6,449 nucleotides of DNA from Candidatus Bipolaricaulota bacterium (GCA_021163015.1 JAGGXO010000111.1:1-6449), one strand, 5' to 3'; counted from the first letter of the stretch, positions 1 through 5,949 are shown. Notes: a model not told the origin generated them from the sequence alone. Program-made: numbers and translations.

Positions 1-120
1 CGGTGAGATGAAGTCACCGGCGTGCACGACCAGGTCGATGTGTTCTTCGTTGAACAGGCGCACGGCTGCGGCGATCTTCGGCATGTTGTCGTGCGTATCT
101 GAGATGATCCCAATCTTCAT
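1..120 (-). CDS. Metallophosphoesterase, YfcE/MJ0936 type (N-terminal 40 residues only)
   Basis: The visible protein starts MKIGIISDTHDN and continues to HAGDFISP at the window edge. This is the opening beta-strand of a calcineurin-like phosphoesterase: the D-x-H metal ligands are Asp8 and His10, and the GD motif (Gly-Asp after HA) lies near residues 36-37. The short N-terminus with DTHDN immediately after the first strand is typical of the small YfcE/MJ0936 phosphodiesterases (about 160-180 residues, two-metal cytosolic enzymes acting on phosphodiesters in vitro; physiological substrates are mostly unknown). The ATG overlaps the stop codon of the upstream Mrp gene in an ATGA arrangement, so translation is probably coupled; only a weak purine stretch precedes it. 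The C-terminal three quarters, including the remaining metal-binding histidines, lies outside the window, so the exact subfamily is not settled. Confidence 0.85.
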   Translation of the reverse strand, partial: MKIGIISDTHDNMPKIAAAVRLFNEEHIDLVVHAGDFISP

Positions 121-932
121 TCCAGTGTCTCTCGAATCATTGCTGCCATGGCGATGAATGCTCGCGATATCGGCGATTTCGGTGCCTGCAGCACGATCGG
201 TCGTCCATTGTCCGCCTCGGCGCGCGCCTGTGGGTCGATCGGCACCTTCCCCAGGAAGAGAACATCGAGTTTCTTCGCCTCTTCCTCACCCCCGCCCGAA
301 CCGAACAGGTCGATCCTCTCTCCACAGTGCGGGCAGATCAGGCCGGACATGTTCTCCACGATCCCGATGTTCTTGATCTCCAACTTCTTTGCCATGTTCG
401 TCGCCCGCCGCGCATCGATCAATGCGACCTCTTGTGGCGTGGTGACAACAACCGCCATCTCCGGTGATGTGTGTTGGGCAATCGTTAGTACTTCGTCGCC
501 TGTGCCGGGCGGAAGATCTGCGACCAGGATGTCCAGATCACCCCAGTCTGCCTCACCCAGGAACTGATCGATCACCTTCGAACGCAGTGGCCCACGCCAG
601 ATTATCGGCGTTCCTCCTTCGACCATGGATGCGATGGAGATGATCTTTATTCCGTTGACATCGCTGGGGACGATCATTCCACGTTCAGTTCCAAGACCGC
701 CAGTGAGGCCCGTCATCTGGGGGACATTCGGCCCGGTGATGTCCGCATCGAGGAGGCCAACGCGCAGCCCGCTCCCAGCGAACGCATAGGCAAGGTTTAC
801 TGCCACCGTCGTCTTCCCCACTCCGCCCTTGCCGCTGAATACCACTATGCGGTGTTTGATCCGCTTCATCGCATCTTCGATCCCTTTGGTCGGGCTCTGT
901 GCGTGTACCGTTGGTTGTTTGTTATCGCTCAT
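117..932 (-). CDS. mrp: Mrp/ApbC/Nbp35-family P-loop ATPase, Fe-S cluster carrier
   Basis: A 271-residue cytosolic ATPase of the SIMIBI (MinD/ParA-like) class. Seen: deviant Walker A SGKGGVGKTT at residues 33-42, a DAD-containing switch at 62-64 followed by TGPNVPQMTG, Walker B VADLPPGTGD at 137-146, and a CPHC motif at 200-203. In the Mrp/Nbp35 family that Cys pair from each subunit of a dimer bridges a [4Fe-4S] cluster that is handed to apo-proteins. It lacks the N-terminal MIP18/DUF59 domain of long bacterial Mrp proteins and the four-Cys ferredoxin-like head of eukaryotic Nbp35, so it is a minimal form. Start: a longer GTG-initiated frame exists at 941, but that GTG lies within the SD; ATG at 932 has GGGAG 8 nt upstream and is preferred. 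The stop overlaps the next gene's ATG by 4 nt. Family assignment is firm; the precise client proteins are unknown. Confidence 0.95.
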   Translation of the reverse strand: MSDNKQPTVHAQSPTKGIEDAMKRIKHRIVVFSGKGGVGKTTVAVNLAYAFAGSGLRVGLLDADITGPNVPQMTGLTGGLGTERGMIVPSDVNGIKIISIASMVEGGTPIIWRGPLRSKVIDQFLGEADWGDLDILVADLPPGTGDEVLTIAQHTSPEMAVVVTTPQEVALIDARRATNMAKKLEIKNIGIVENMSGLICPHCGERIDLFGSGGGEEEAKKLDVLFLGKVPIDPQARAEADNGRPIVLQAPKSPISRAFIAMAAMIRETLE

Positions 933-940
933 TTGCTGCA

Positions 941-945
941 CTCCC
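941..945 (-). promoter_or_regulatory. Ribosome binding site that sets the mrp start
   Basis: On the minus strand GGGAG lies 8 nt before the ATG at 932. The alternative GTG at 941-939 begins with the last base of this site, so it cannot use it. This favours the 271-residue protein over the 274-residue version. Confidence 0.7.
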
Positions 946-1137
946 TTTCGCTAAGGATCTATGTGTCGCTATCTGCCATGTTTGATGCGTTTTCGACTGT
1001 GGTATTTTACGCGTTACTCATCTCGATGCACAGGGGAGCACTGCAACCCTTCTTGGAGTGGCGGCGTAATCTTGGCGCCTCATGGCCAACGTTCTGTTGC
1101 CGCGCATTGTACATTCTCACGCGACTACGTTCTTCCC

Positions 1138-1167
1138 TTGACAGAGCGCAGTGCTGCTATCGATAAT
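1138..1167 (+). promoter_or_regulatory. Near-consensus sigma70 promoter without an obvious target gene
   Basis: TTGACA at 1138-1143 is a perfect -35; after an 18-nt spacer, GATAAT at 1162-1167 matches the -10 consensus at five of six positions. The expected transcript begins near 1174 and runs toward and into the 3' end of the minus-strand membrane protein gene at 1235. The only plus-strand frame beyond it (ATG at 1220) is the antiparallel image of that gene and has no family features. The product could be an antisense or small RNA. A chance match is possible because no transcript evidence is available. Confidence 0.5.
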
Positions 1168-1211
1168 CGGCCGAATGCTTAGCGGCGCTTATCCTTAGTG
1201 TGTGGGTTAAT

Positions 1212-1250
1212 TAAGAGAAATGAAACGGAGATCGTCACTCTTCTCTCTTA
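1212..1250 (-). terminator. Weak stem-loop at the end of the membrane protein gene
   Basis: TAAGAGA and TCTCTTA form a 7-bp inverted repeat (1212-1218 and 1244-1250) around a 25-nt loop that contains the gene's stop codon. On the minus strand the distal arm is followed by AATTAA rather than a run of T. It is AT-rich and lacks a proper U tract, so a terminator role is only tentative. Confidence 0.2.
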
Positions 1251-1606
1251 GGAGGCCGCACATTGATCACGGAATCCGGACCCTTGCTAGTCTTGCGCTT
1301 TCTAAACACCTCGACAAGGAGCATTATCCCGACAGCGATCGCCGCGATCGCGATCCACGGAATGTCGACAGCGTAGTGCTTTCCCACCCCGAGTGCGGCG
1401 AGGACGATGCCAAAGATCAGCCCGAGGACGTCTTTCCCCCAACCTCGCGACTGTTTGTAGATGGCCGCAGCGATGAGAAAACCGGCTGCAATCAAGAACC
1501 CGATCCAGTTGATAGCCTCGCGATCGATCAGGAGGAAGACTCCGAAGAGAAGGAGGAGGATTGCCCACGTGAATCGCTCTACTTGGCCCTTTGTTGGCTT
1601 TGTCAT
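1235..1606 (-). CDS. Small four-helix integral membrane protein, function unknown
   Basis: 123 residues, starting MTKPTKGQ. Four hydrophobic stretches are visible at about 12-27, 31-50, 59-75 and 82-101, with short loops, followed by a strongly basic RKRK at 102-105 and a charged tail ending PPKREE. The basic residues flanking the last helix suggest a cytoplasmic C-terminus, and an even helix number puts the N-terminus inside as well. I recognise no catalytic motif or named family; it resembles the many small uncharacterised bacterial inner-membrane proteins. A longer frame starts at 1630, but its ATG is part of the promoter -10 box, whereas ATG at 1606 has GGTGAT (a perfect piece of the anti-SD complement) 6 nt upstream. 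The gene appears monocistronic. The opposite strand is open for almost the same length but encodes a charged, non-conserved-looking shadow. Confidence 0.75.
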   Translation of the reverse strand: MTKPTKGQVERFTWAILLLLFGVFLLIDREAINWIGFLIAAGFLIAAAIYKQSRGWGKDVLGLIFGIVLAALGVGKHYAVDIPWIAIAAIAVGIMLLVEVFRKRKTSKGPDSVINVRPPKREE

Positions 1607-1625
1607 CCATACATCACCCACAACT

Positions 1626-1655
1626 AGCATACGCCAGAGCGTGCCATCCCGTCAA
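1626..1655 (-). promoter_or_regulatory. Sigma70-type promoter of the small membrane protein gene
   Basis: On the minus strand TTGACG (1655-1650, five of six matches) is followed by an 18-nt spacer and TATGCT (1631-1626, four of six). Predicted transcription begins around 1618-1620, leaving a leader of roughly 12-15 nt that just contains the GGTGAT ribosome binding site at 1618-1613. The ATG of the longest open frame lies inside the -10 box, which excludes it as a translation start from this promoter. Confidence 0.55.
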
Positions 1656-1683
1656 TAGTTTCGCTGCGCGACATTCCCCTGCT

Positions 1684-1824
1684 ATGATGGAAGAAACGGC
1701 GCGAGGAGGGAGGATCCTCGTCCCACCAACGGACATCCCAAACGTAGGGCGGTTCTGCACATTCCAGGATCCACAGGGTGCGATCCTCTCGTCGATTACG
1801 TACAAGGAGATGGCTGGAAATTGA
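1684..1824 (+). pseudogene. C-terminal remnant of a VOC (glyoxalase-fold) family protein
   Basis: The plus strand encodes about 46 residues including GGRILVPPTDIP, NVGRFCTFQDPQG and AILSSITYKE before a TGA at 1822. This order (GG-k-[IV]-L-V-P-P-x-D-I-P, then VGRF, then DPQG followed by a hydrophobic strand) is the hallmark of the last beta-alpha-beta-beta-beta unit of VOC-superfamily proteins, a group of metal-binding proteins including glyoxalase I and bleomycin-resistance proteins, usually about 115-130 residues. The N-terminal two thirds is missing: upstream sequence in any frame shows no matching first module and is instead the promoter of the divergent membrane protein gene. An in-frame ATG pair at 1684 exists without a good SD. 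I read this as a decayed gene; translation of a tiny fragment cannot be excluded. Confidence 0.7.
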
Positions 1825-1849
1825 CCTTGATTGTGTAGATACCAATAAG
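1821..1849 (+). promoter_or_regulatory. Candidate upstream promoter of the MFS transporter gene
   Basis: TTGACC (1821-1826, five of six) and AATAAG (1844-1849, four of six) are separated by 17 nt. Transcription would begin near 1857 and leave about 95 nt of leader before the ATG at 1951. The -35 overlaps the stop codon of the VOC remnant. It competes with the inner candidate at 1934-1962. Confidence 0.35.
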
Positions 1850-1933
1850 CTGGAGGGCTTACTTCCTTAGCAATTGAGCATCTTCCAGGACGCTCTATCG
1901 GCTCTTGCAACCATGCCTTGCCGTTGAACATTT

Positions 1934-1962
1934 TTGCTCGACACCTCGGAATGCGATATAAC
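1934..1962 (+). promoter_or_regulatory. Candidate inner promoter of the MFS gene (leaderless GTG)
   Basis: TATAAC at 1957-1962 matches the -10 consensus at five of six positions; 17 nt upstream is a weak TTGCTC -35 at 1934-1939. A transcript from here would start close to 1969, exactly where an in-frame GTG occurs, giving a leaderless message. The -10 would then lie inside the frame assumed by the ATG at 1951. Confidence 0.3.
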
Positions 1963-3198
1963 CTGCGCGTGAACCCCATCCGCAGCTATCTCTTAACTCT
2001 GCATTCCTTCGGGCGCAATGCGCGTCTGTACGTCCTGTTCTCATTTGTCAGTGGTTTCAGCATCGCGGTCTACTCCCTCTTCTTCAACCTCTACATTCTC
2101 TCCCTTGGGAAGAGTTCGTCCTTTCTAGGGATTTTGGTTGCCCTCCCGATGGCGATGAACCTCTTGTTCGCACTTCCGGCCGGTCTACTCGCGGACAGGA
2201 TTGGGTACAGGCGTGGGCTCCTGCTTGGAACGACCTTAACCATCGCCTCCATCGTGGGCATAGCTCTCTCAAGCTCAATTTCCGGGCTGATCCTGTTCAG
2301 CGTGGTGAGCGGGTTGGGAAACTCTCTTATCTGGGTGGTGGGCGCGCCGTTCATGATGGAGAACAGTCTTGAGGAGGGGAGGATGCACTTATTCAGTGTG
2401 CAGTTCTCGATGAATACATTCTCCGGTTTTTTCGGATTTCTCATCGGAGGAAGTCTCCCTGGTCTCTTTGCTCGCTATCTCCGCATTCCTTCGGGAGGGC
2501 CGGTTCCCTACCGAGTGACGCTCCTTGTGAGTGCCGGCTTGATGGCAGTGGCATTGATACCGCTCTTCCTCTTGCACAAATCCAAGCGGGAAGGGCACTC
2601 AGAGGCGATTCATCCTAGAGAGGCGTTTGCGGATACAGGATTAACCGTGAGGCTTCTCATCCCAGAGATCGTGATCGGTCTCGGCGCGGGGCTCCTAGTT
2701 CCCTACTTCAACGTCTTTTTCAAGCAGACCTTCTCTGTATCAGATGGTCTCCTTGGAACTCTCTTTGCTGGCCAATCAATAGCCATTGGTATCGCTACCC
2801 TCACCGCTCCACTCCTTGCCGCAAGGTGGGGGAAGATCCGTGCGGTAGCGGCGACGCAGCTCGCATCGATTCCCTTTCTCCTTCTGCTTGGATACTCAAA
2901 CCTTCTCACAGTTGCGGCGGTCGGGTTTCTCGCCCGCGCGGCGCTGATGAACATGGGTGGGCCGCTCTACTCAGCGTTTGCTATGGAGAGAATTGCCCCG
3001 CAACGAAGAGCTGCTGTGAATGGGATCCTGACAATGAGCTGGAGCGGGAGCTTCGCGCTCAGTAACTGGGTGAGCGGAAACCTGCAGGGAACCGTCGGTT
3101 TCTCGCCACTCTTCTTGCTCACATGCATCGCCTACGTTATTGGAGCATCCCTCACCTACATCCTCTTTGCCCGGATTGACACAAGGGGTTCAGATTAG
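1951..3198 (+). CDS. Major facilitator superfamily transporter, 12 transmembrane helices
   Basis: A 415-residue inner-membrane permease. Twelve hydrophobic segments can be counted, split six and six by a charged cytoplasmic loop at about 209-232 (HKSKREGHSEAIHPREAF). The loop after helix 2 carries an MFS motif A form, GLLADRIGYRRG, at 78-89, and an eroded counterpart (ARWGKIRA) follows helix 8. These show an ion-coupled or facilitative MFS carrier; nothing visible identifies the substrate, and no neighbouring plus-strand gene helps. Start choice is uncertain: TTG 1918, ATG 1951 and GTG 1969 are all in frame and none has an SD. Related proteins in my memory begin near NPIRSYL, which would fit GTG 1969. 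The gene is alone on its strand, diverges from the membrane protein gene beyond the VOC remnant, and converges with the radical SAM gene. Confidence 0.9.
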   Translation: MRYNLRVNPIRSYLLTLHSFGRNARLYVLFSFVSGFSIAVYSLFFNLYILSLGKSSSFLGILVALPMAMNLLFALPAGLLADRIGYRRGLLLGTTLTIASIVGIALSSSISGLILFSVVSGLGNSLIWVVGAPFMMENSLEEGRMHLFSVQFSMNTFSGFFGFLIGGSLPGLFARYLRIPSGGPVPYRVTLLVSAGLMAVALIPLFLLHKSKREGHSEAIHPREAFADTGLTVRLLIPEIVIGLGAGLLVPYFNVFFKQTFSVSDGLLGTLFAGQSIAIGIATLTAPLLAARWGKIRAVAATQLASIPFLLLLGYSNLLTVAAVGFLARAALMNMGGPLYSAFAMERIAPQRRAAVNGILTMSWSGSFALSNWVSGNLQGTVGFSPLFLLTCIAYVIGASLTYILFARIDTRGSD

Positions 3199-3277
3199 AG
3201 AGGCGGCGGTACTCCCGTTCATCGATCGGTCACTTTGGCAGCGCCTATCCGCACACCGCTTTGGAAGCTGGTTCCTG

Positions 3278-3297
3278 GAGCACTAGTGATCGTGCTC
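3278..3297. repeat. Short inverted repeat, possible stem-loop
   Basis: GAGCAC (3278-3283) and GTGCTC (3292-3297) pair perfectly over 6 bp around an 8-nt loop containing the CTAGTGATC region. No T run follows on either strand, so it is not an intrinsic terminator by standard criteria. Confidence 0.3.
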
Positions 3298-3309
3298 AGT
3301 GTCTTGAAT

Positions 3310-3340
3310 AGACGGTGATTTGGCTGTATCACAGTCGTCT
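3310..3340. terminator. Bulged hairpin between convergent genes, possible bidirectional terminator
   Basis: AGACG (3310-3314) pairs with CGTCT (3336-3340), and GTGAT (3315-3319) pairs with ATCAC (3328-3332), giving a 10-bp stem with a 3-nt bulge (AGT, 3333-3335) and an 8-nt loop. On the plus strand it is followed by TTGG, so that with the stem's last T there are only three T in a row; on the minus strand by ATTC. Position between convergent genes favours a termination role, but the U tract is poor. Confidence 0.35.
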
Positions 3341-3410
3341 TTGGACATTAGCGAAGTGTCCCTGCAGATTATGGAAGAGCCTCAACATGAGCGATCCCTT
3401 GCTCGATCAT

Positions 3411-4370
3411 CTAATCCTTGCTTATTGCGTAGTAGAGCCTGCCCTTGTGCACGCGTCGCATGATCTTATCCGCGTCCGCGAGGCGAGCCAGGTATTTTCC
3501 CACCTCCGCTGGATTGACCCCGAGCGAATCAGTCAAGTCGGTCGTAGTGCACGGGCGCACCGCAAGGATACTCAGGATCTCCGCTGAGATCTCCTCCTCT
3601 CTGCGCAGTTTCGACTGCGATTTTGTCCTCCTTGGGACGATCATGATTGGGATTTCGGGAAGGGAATCCTCCATCTGTGTGCGGATCTCATCAAGCTCCT
3701 CTCCGGAAATCTGATCGACCGGCTCCTCGGGTGGACGTACGCAAGTGTTCAGATTCACCTCGTGTGGGCGGATCATACGGATTCCCTCGATGATCCCAGT
3801 GATTGCCTCCTCCGTCACGTTCGAACCGAACTTCTCCGAACGCAGAAGCATCACCTCAAGCCAGATCGGTACAACGCGCGCCAGCTTAGCAACAGCCTCC
3901 GCGATCTCGCCGATCTCAAAACCCAGTGCTGGACGGTTGATACGGACAAACGTGTTCTGATCACCAGCGTCGAACGTGGGCAGGACCAGGTCGCAGCTTG
4001 CTGCAGCGTCGAACACCTCGGGCCGAGTAAGCAGGGATGAATTGGTGATAAGCGCGATCGGAATCTGCGTAAACTGGCGAATCCTCTCCACTGCCTCCCC
4101 AAGCCTGGGATTGAGCGTTGGCTCACCCGAGCCGGAGAAGGTGATGTAATCTATCTTGTCATGCTTTTCTAGAGCGCTCTTCACCTCACTTGCGATCTCA
4201 TCTGGAGTGGGAAACGGCTCTGTTACGTCTTCTGGACCCCGCACCTTGTATCGCTTCTTGCCGAGCTGACAGTAGACGCAGTCGAACGTGCAGATCAGTC
4301 GCGGGATCGGATCGATGCCAAGGGACATCCCCAACCGACGCGATGGCACAGGACCATAGATTATTCCCAT
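3411..4370 (-). CDS. Radical SAM protein (COG0731-like) with C-terminal winged helix
   Basis: 319 residues. The N-terminus, YGPVPSRRLGMSLGID, is the signature of a widespread prokaryotic radical SAM family. CTFDCVYC at 27-34 supplies the C-x3-C-x2-C ligands of the [4Fe-4S] cluster that cleaves S-adenosylmethionine; SGSGEPTL at 79-86 is the SAM-binding GGE-like motif, and the core barrel runs to about residue 245. Residues about 258-319 form a winged helix-turn-helix with a TTDLTDSLGVNPAEVGKYL recognition-like helix pair and a RLYYAI wing. This architecture is, as far as I recall, usual for the family, often labelled a Fe-S oxidoreductase or wyosine-synthase-like, but without an established reaction. 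Last gene of the operon, 27 nt after yggS. GGGAGG lies only about 4 nt before the ATG, shorter spacing than normal. Substrate unknown. Confidence 0.9.
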   Translation of the reverse strand: MGIIYGPVPSRRLGMSLGIDPIPRLICTFDCVYCQLGKKRYKVRGPEDVTEPFPTPDEIASEVKSALEKHDKIDYITFSGSGEPTLNPRLGEAVERIRQFTQIPIALITNSSLLTRPEVFDAAASCDLVLPTFDAGDQNTFVRINRPALGFEIGEIAEAVAKLARVVPIWLEVMLLRSEKFGSNVTEEAITGIIEGIRMIRPHEVNLNTCVRPPEEPVDQISGEELDEIRTQMEDSLPEIPIMIVPRRTKSQSKLRREEEISAEILSILAVRPCTTTDLTDSLGVNPAEVGKYLARLADADKIMRRVHKGRLYYAISKD

Positions 4371-4397
4371 TATCCCTCCCGCTGTGTGGCCAGCTAT

Positions 4398-5057
4398 TTA
4401 CTTGTAGTCCCTCTCTCCGAAGATTCTTGTTCCGATACGGACCATGTTTGCTCCTTCCTCGATTGCTATCTCGTAGGTGTTGCTCATCCCCATCGAGAGG
4501 TAGCGCATCTCAGTATTTTCAATGCCCAATTTACTTAGTTGATCGAATAAGCGCTTCGTCTCCTGAAAGTACGGTCGCGCAAGTTCTGGATCGCCGAAGC
4601 GTGGGCCCATGGTCATCAGCCCCTGCACATGCACGCGCTCAAGCCTCGAAAGCTCGCGGATTAGCTTCTCCGCATCTTCTGGAAGGACGCCGGACTTCTG
4701 CGGCTCGCGGCCGGAGTTGATCTCCACCAACACCGGCATATTCTTACCCAGCTTCTCACATTCACGCTCGATCTGTTCCCCGAGTTTCAGGGAATCCACT
4801 GTCTCGATCATGTCGAAGATCGGTACTGCCTTCTTCACCTTGTTCTTCTGCAGGTGCCCGATAAAGTGCCATCTTGCGATCCGGCCGAGGGCGGCAAAGG
4901 CAGCTTCTGCCTCCTGTACGTAGTTCTCTCCGATGATTTCTATCCCGGCGTCGATCGCTCGGCTGATTTCCTCGGGCGTGCGTGTCTTCGCTGCAGCGAC
5001 AAGGGTTACGCCCTCCGGAAGTTCGGAAAGGATGCTTCTTATGTTGTCTTCCATCAT
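4398..5057 (-). CDS. yggS: YggS/PROSC-family PLP-binding protein (PLP homeostasis)
   Basis: 219 residues, a single-domain alanine-racemase-like TIM barrel that binds pyridoxal 5'-phosphate without known enzymatic turnover and buffers PLP and amino-acid pools in the cytosol. Seen: the PLP lysine in VAAAKTR (Lys24), GENYVQE at 43-49, WHFIGHLQKNK at 63-73, VLVEINSGREPQKSG at 109-123, GLMTMGP at 146-152, and the C-terminal LSMGMSNTYEIAI with MVRIGTRIFGERDY at 205-218. Slightly shorter than E. coli YggS (about 234), from a trimmed first helix. Start: an open frame continues upstream to 5138, but that extension is Gly/Arg-rich and overlaps the DUF89 gene; ATG 5057 has GGAGGT 6 nt upstream. A second ATG follows at once at 5054. 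The start overlaps the DUF89 stop by 4 nt (ATGA), so translation is likely coupled. Confidence 0.96.
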   Translation of the reverse strand: MMEDNIRSILSELPEGVTLVAAAKTRTPEEISRAIDAGIEIIGENYVQEAEAAFAALGRIARWHFIGHLQKNKVKKAVPIFDMIETVDSLKLGEQIERECEKLGKNMPVLVEINSGREPQKSGVLPEDAEKLIRELSRLERVHVQGLMTMGPRFGDPELARPYFQETKRLFDQLSKLGIENTEMRYLSMGMSNTYEIAIEEGANMVRIGTRIFGERDYK

Positions 5058-5947
5058 TTGGCCACCTCCTCCAACACTTGTTCTTTCAACACCACTGCTC
5101 CTATTCTTGCCCCTATTTCCCGGGCGATCACCGGGCACTTTACCTTGAACAGGAAGAAGATCGGCCGCGGGGTGTCCGACAATCCCTCGAAGTTGCCCTG
5201 CCCTTTGGAGATGATCAACTGTGCAGACTCAAACGCTTCTATGAACTGCGGCGAGCAGTCGGAGAGCCGAGTGCCCGGTGCATCCGATCCGTTGGTCACT
5301 ACAGTGGCTAGGCGTTCCATTCCCACGTAGCGCGCATCGGCCAGGGTGACATCGTTGATCGCTGGGGCGCCACGGACAACGAATATCACTTCCTTTCCAC
5401 GCTTGACGAGTTCTTCGATGAGAATCCTGTCACACACGATCTCTCCTGCGTTATCACCCAAATAGAGAACCTCTTCTGATGCGGCAAGTCTCTCCTTGAA
5501 CGCGTTGTACTGGTCCTGATCGAGAGTGCCCCGCAGTGCCTGAGTGAACGAGTCGTTCAGTACCCCCTCGATTGAGCCGTTGGCATCCATCGCCAGTTTG
5601 GGGCCGAAGTCGATGATGTTTCCCGCACCGGCGATCTTGAGCGCGGTAAGAAGCGGGTCTTCCGACATTCGTACCCGTTGCTTTAACCGGGGATACAGCT
5701 TGAGGCCAAGGTCATTCGATTCCTTCTTCACTCTTGCGTACGGATCAGCGACGCCCGTTACCTCGCGCACAAGCCGGTGAACGATCTGTCCCATGTCGAT
5801 CGGGGTAGCGTCGATAGGAACCATAGGGAGGAGCTTTGCCACCCGATCGAGGACATCCCTCTGTGCTACGGGATCATGTGTGGCCATGCGAGCGGCATCG
5901 AGTGCCTGACGCATGAAGCATGGTAAACAGTCAAGATATACTTTCAC
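5054..5947 (-). CDS. DUF89/ARMT1-like metal-dependent phosphatase
   Basis: 297 residues from a GTG start. Seen: CLPC at residues 7-10, DPYARVKKESN at 68-78, GDNAGEIVCD at 164-173, GAPAIND at 193-199 and SKGQGNFE at 247-254. These match the DUF89 family (archaeal AF1104/PH1575-like branch; human ARMT1 and the plant pantothenate-kinase-fused domain are relatives). In characterised members the Asp-Asn pair of the GDN motif and a later Asp hold a divalent metal and the enzymes hydrolyse sugar phosphates or phosphorylated, damaged metabolites; here D165, N166 and D199 are the likely ligands. The N-terminal Cys pair is common in prokaryotic members. An in-frame extension up to 6307 is the out-of-frame reading of feoB and is rejected: GTG 5947 has GGGGAGG 6 nt upstream and lies 2 nt after the feoB stop. 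Substrate unknown; a soluble cytosolic enzyme is expected. Confidence 0.92.
   Translation of the reverse strand: MKVYLDCLPCFMRQALDAARMATHDPVAQRDVLDRVAKLLPMVPIDATPIDMGQIVHRLVREVTGVADPYARVKKESNDLGLKLYPRLKQRVRMSEDPLLTALKIAGAGNIIDFGPKLAMDANGSIEGVLNDSFTQALRGTLDQDQYNAFKERLAASEEVLYLGDNAGEIVCDRILIEELVKRGKEVIFVVRGAPAINDVTLADARYVGMERLATVVTNGSDAPGTRLSDCSPQFIEAFESAQLIISKGQGNFEGLSDTPRPIFFLFKVKCPVIAREIGARIGAVVLKEQVLEEVAK
5062..5072 (-). promoter_or_regulatory. Ribosome binding site that decides the yggS start
   Basis: GGAGGAGGTGG on the minus strand contains a perfect GGAGGT ending 6 nt before ATG 5057. It lies within the last codons of the DUF89 gene and rules out the 27-residue N-terminal extension that an automatic longest-frame call would give. 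Confidence 0.75.
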
Positions 5948-5949
5948 CT

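Larger units (their letters stand above)
933..1234. other. Intergenic region without a convincing gene
   Basis: About 300 bp lie between the mrp start and the end of the small membrane protein gene, both on the minus strand. Plus-strand open frames here (for example from 961) have no SD, no family resemblance and unusual composition, so I do not call them. I see no clear sigma70 promoter for mrp: TAAAAT near 1003-1009 and TACAAT at 1111-1106 on the minus strand are possible -10 boxes, but neither has a -35 at proper spacing. The region does hold a strong plus-strand promoter (1138-1167) and an 8-bp inverted repeat, AGCACTGC at 1037-1044 and GCAGTGCT at 1148-1155. No tRNA, riboswitch or rRNA signature was recognised. 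Confidence 0.6.
3199..3410. other. Convergent intergenic region with stem-loops, no gene seen
   Basis: These 212 bp separate the ends of the plus-strand MFS gene and the minus-strand radical SAM gene. Neither strand shows a convincing reading frame. Two inverted repeats (3278-3297 and 3310-3340) are listed separately; transcription from both sides should end here. Confidence 0.6.

Noticed and set aside
961..1182. 73-residue Cys-containing plus-strand frame
   Set aside because: No SD, no recognisable family, and it runs through the orphan promoter; likely a chance open frame.
1220..1627. 135-residue plus-strand frame downstream of the orphan promoter
   Set aside because: It is the antiparallel image of the four-helix membrane protein; its Asp/Glu/Arg-rich low-complexity composition is what an antisense of hydrophobic codons gives, and there is no SD.
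1614..1979. 121-residue minus-strand frame across the VOC remnant
   Set aside because: Shadow of the VOC-coding strand with no SD or family resemblance.
3411..4370. Radical SAM plus winged helix as a novel fusion
   Set aside because: The same two-part architecture is, as far as I recall, normal for this PVPSRRLG family, so it is not evidence of a new fusion.
4190..4720. 176-residue plus-strand frame over the radical SAM and yggS genes
   Set aside because: Ser/Arg/Leu-rich antisense shadow spanning two well-supported genes.
5058..5138. 27-residue Gly/Arg-rich N-terminal extension of YggS
   Set aside because: It overlaps the end of the DUF89 gene and is unlike any YggS N-terminus; the SD at 5062-5072 selects ATG 5057.
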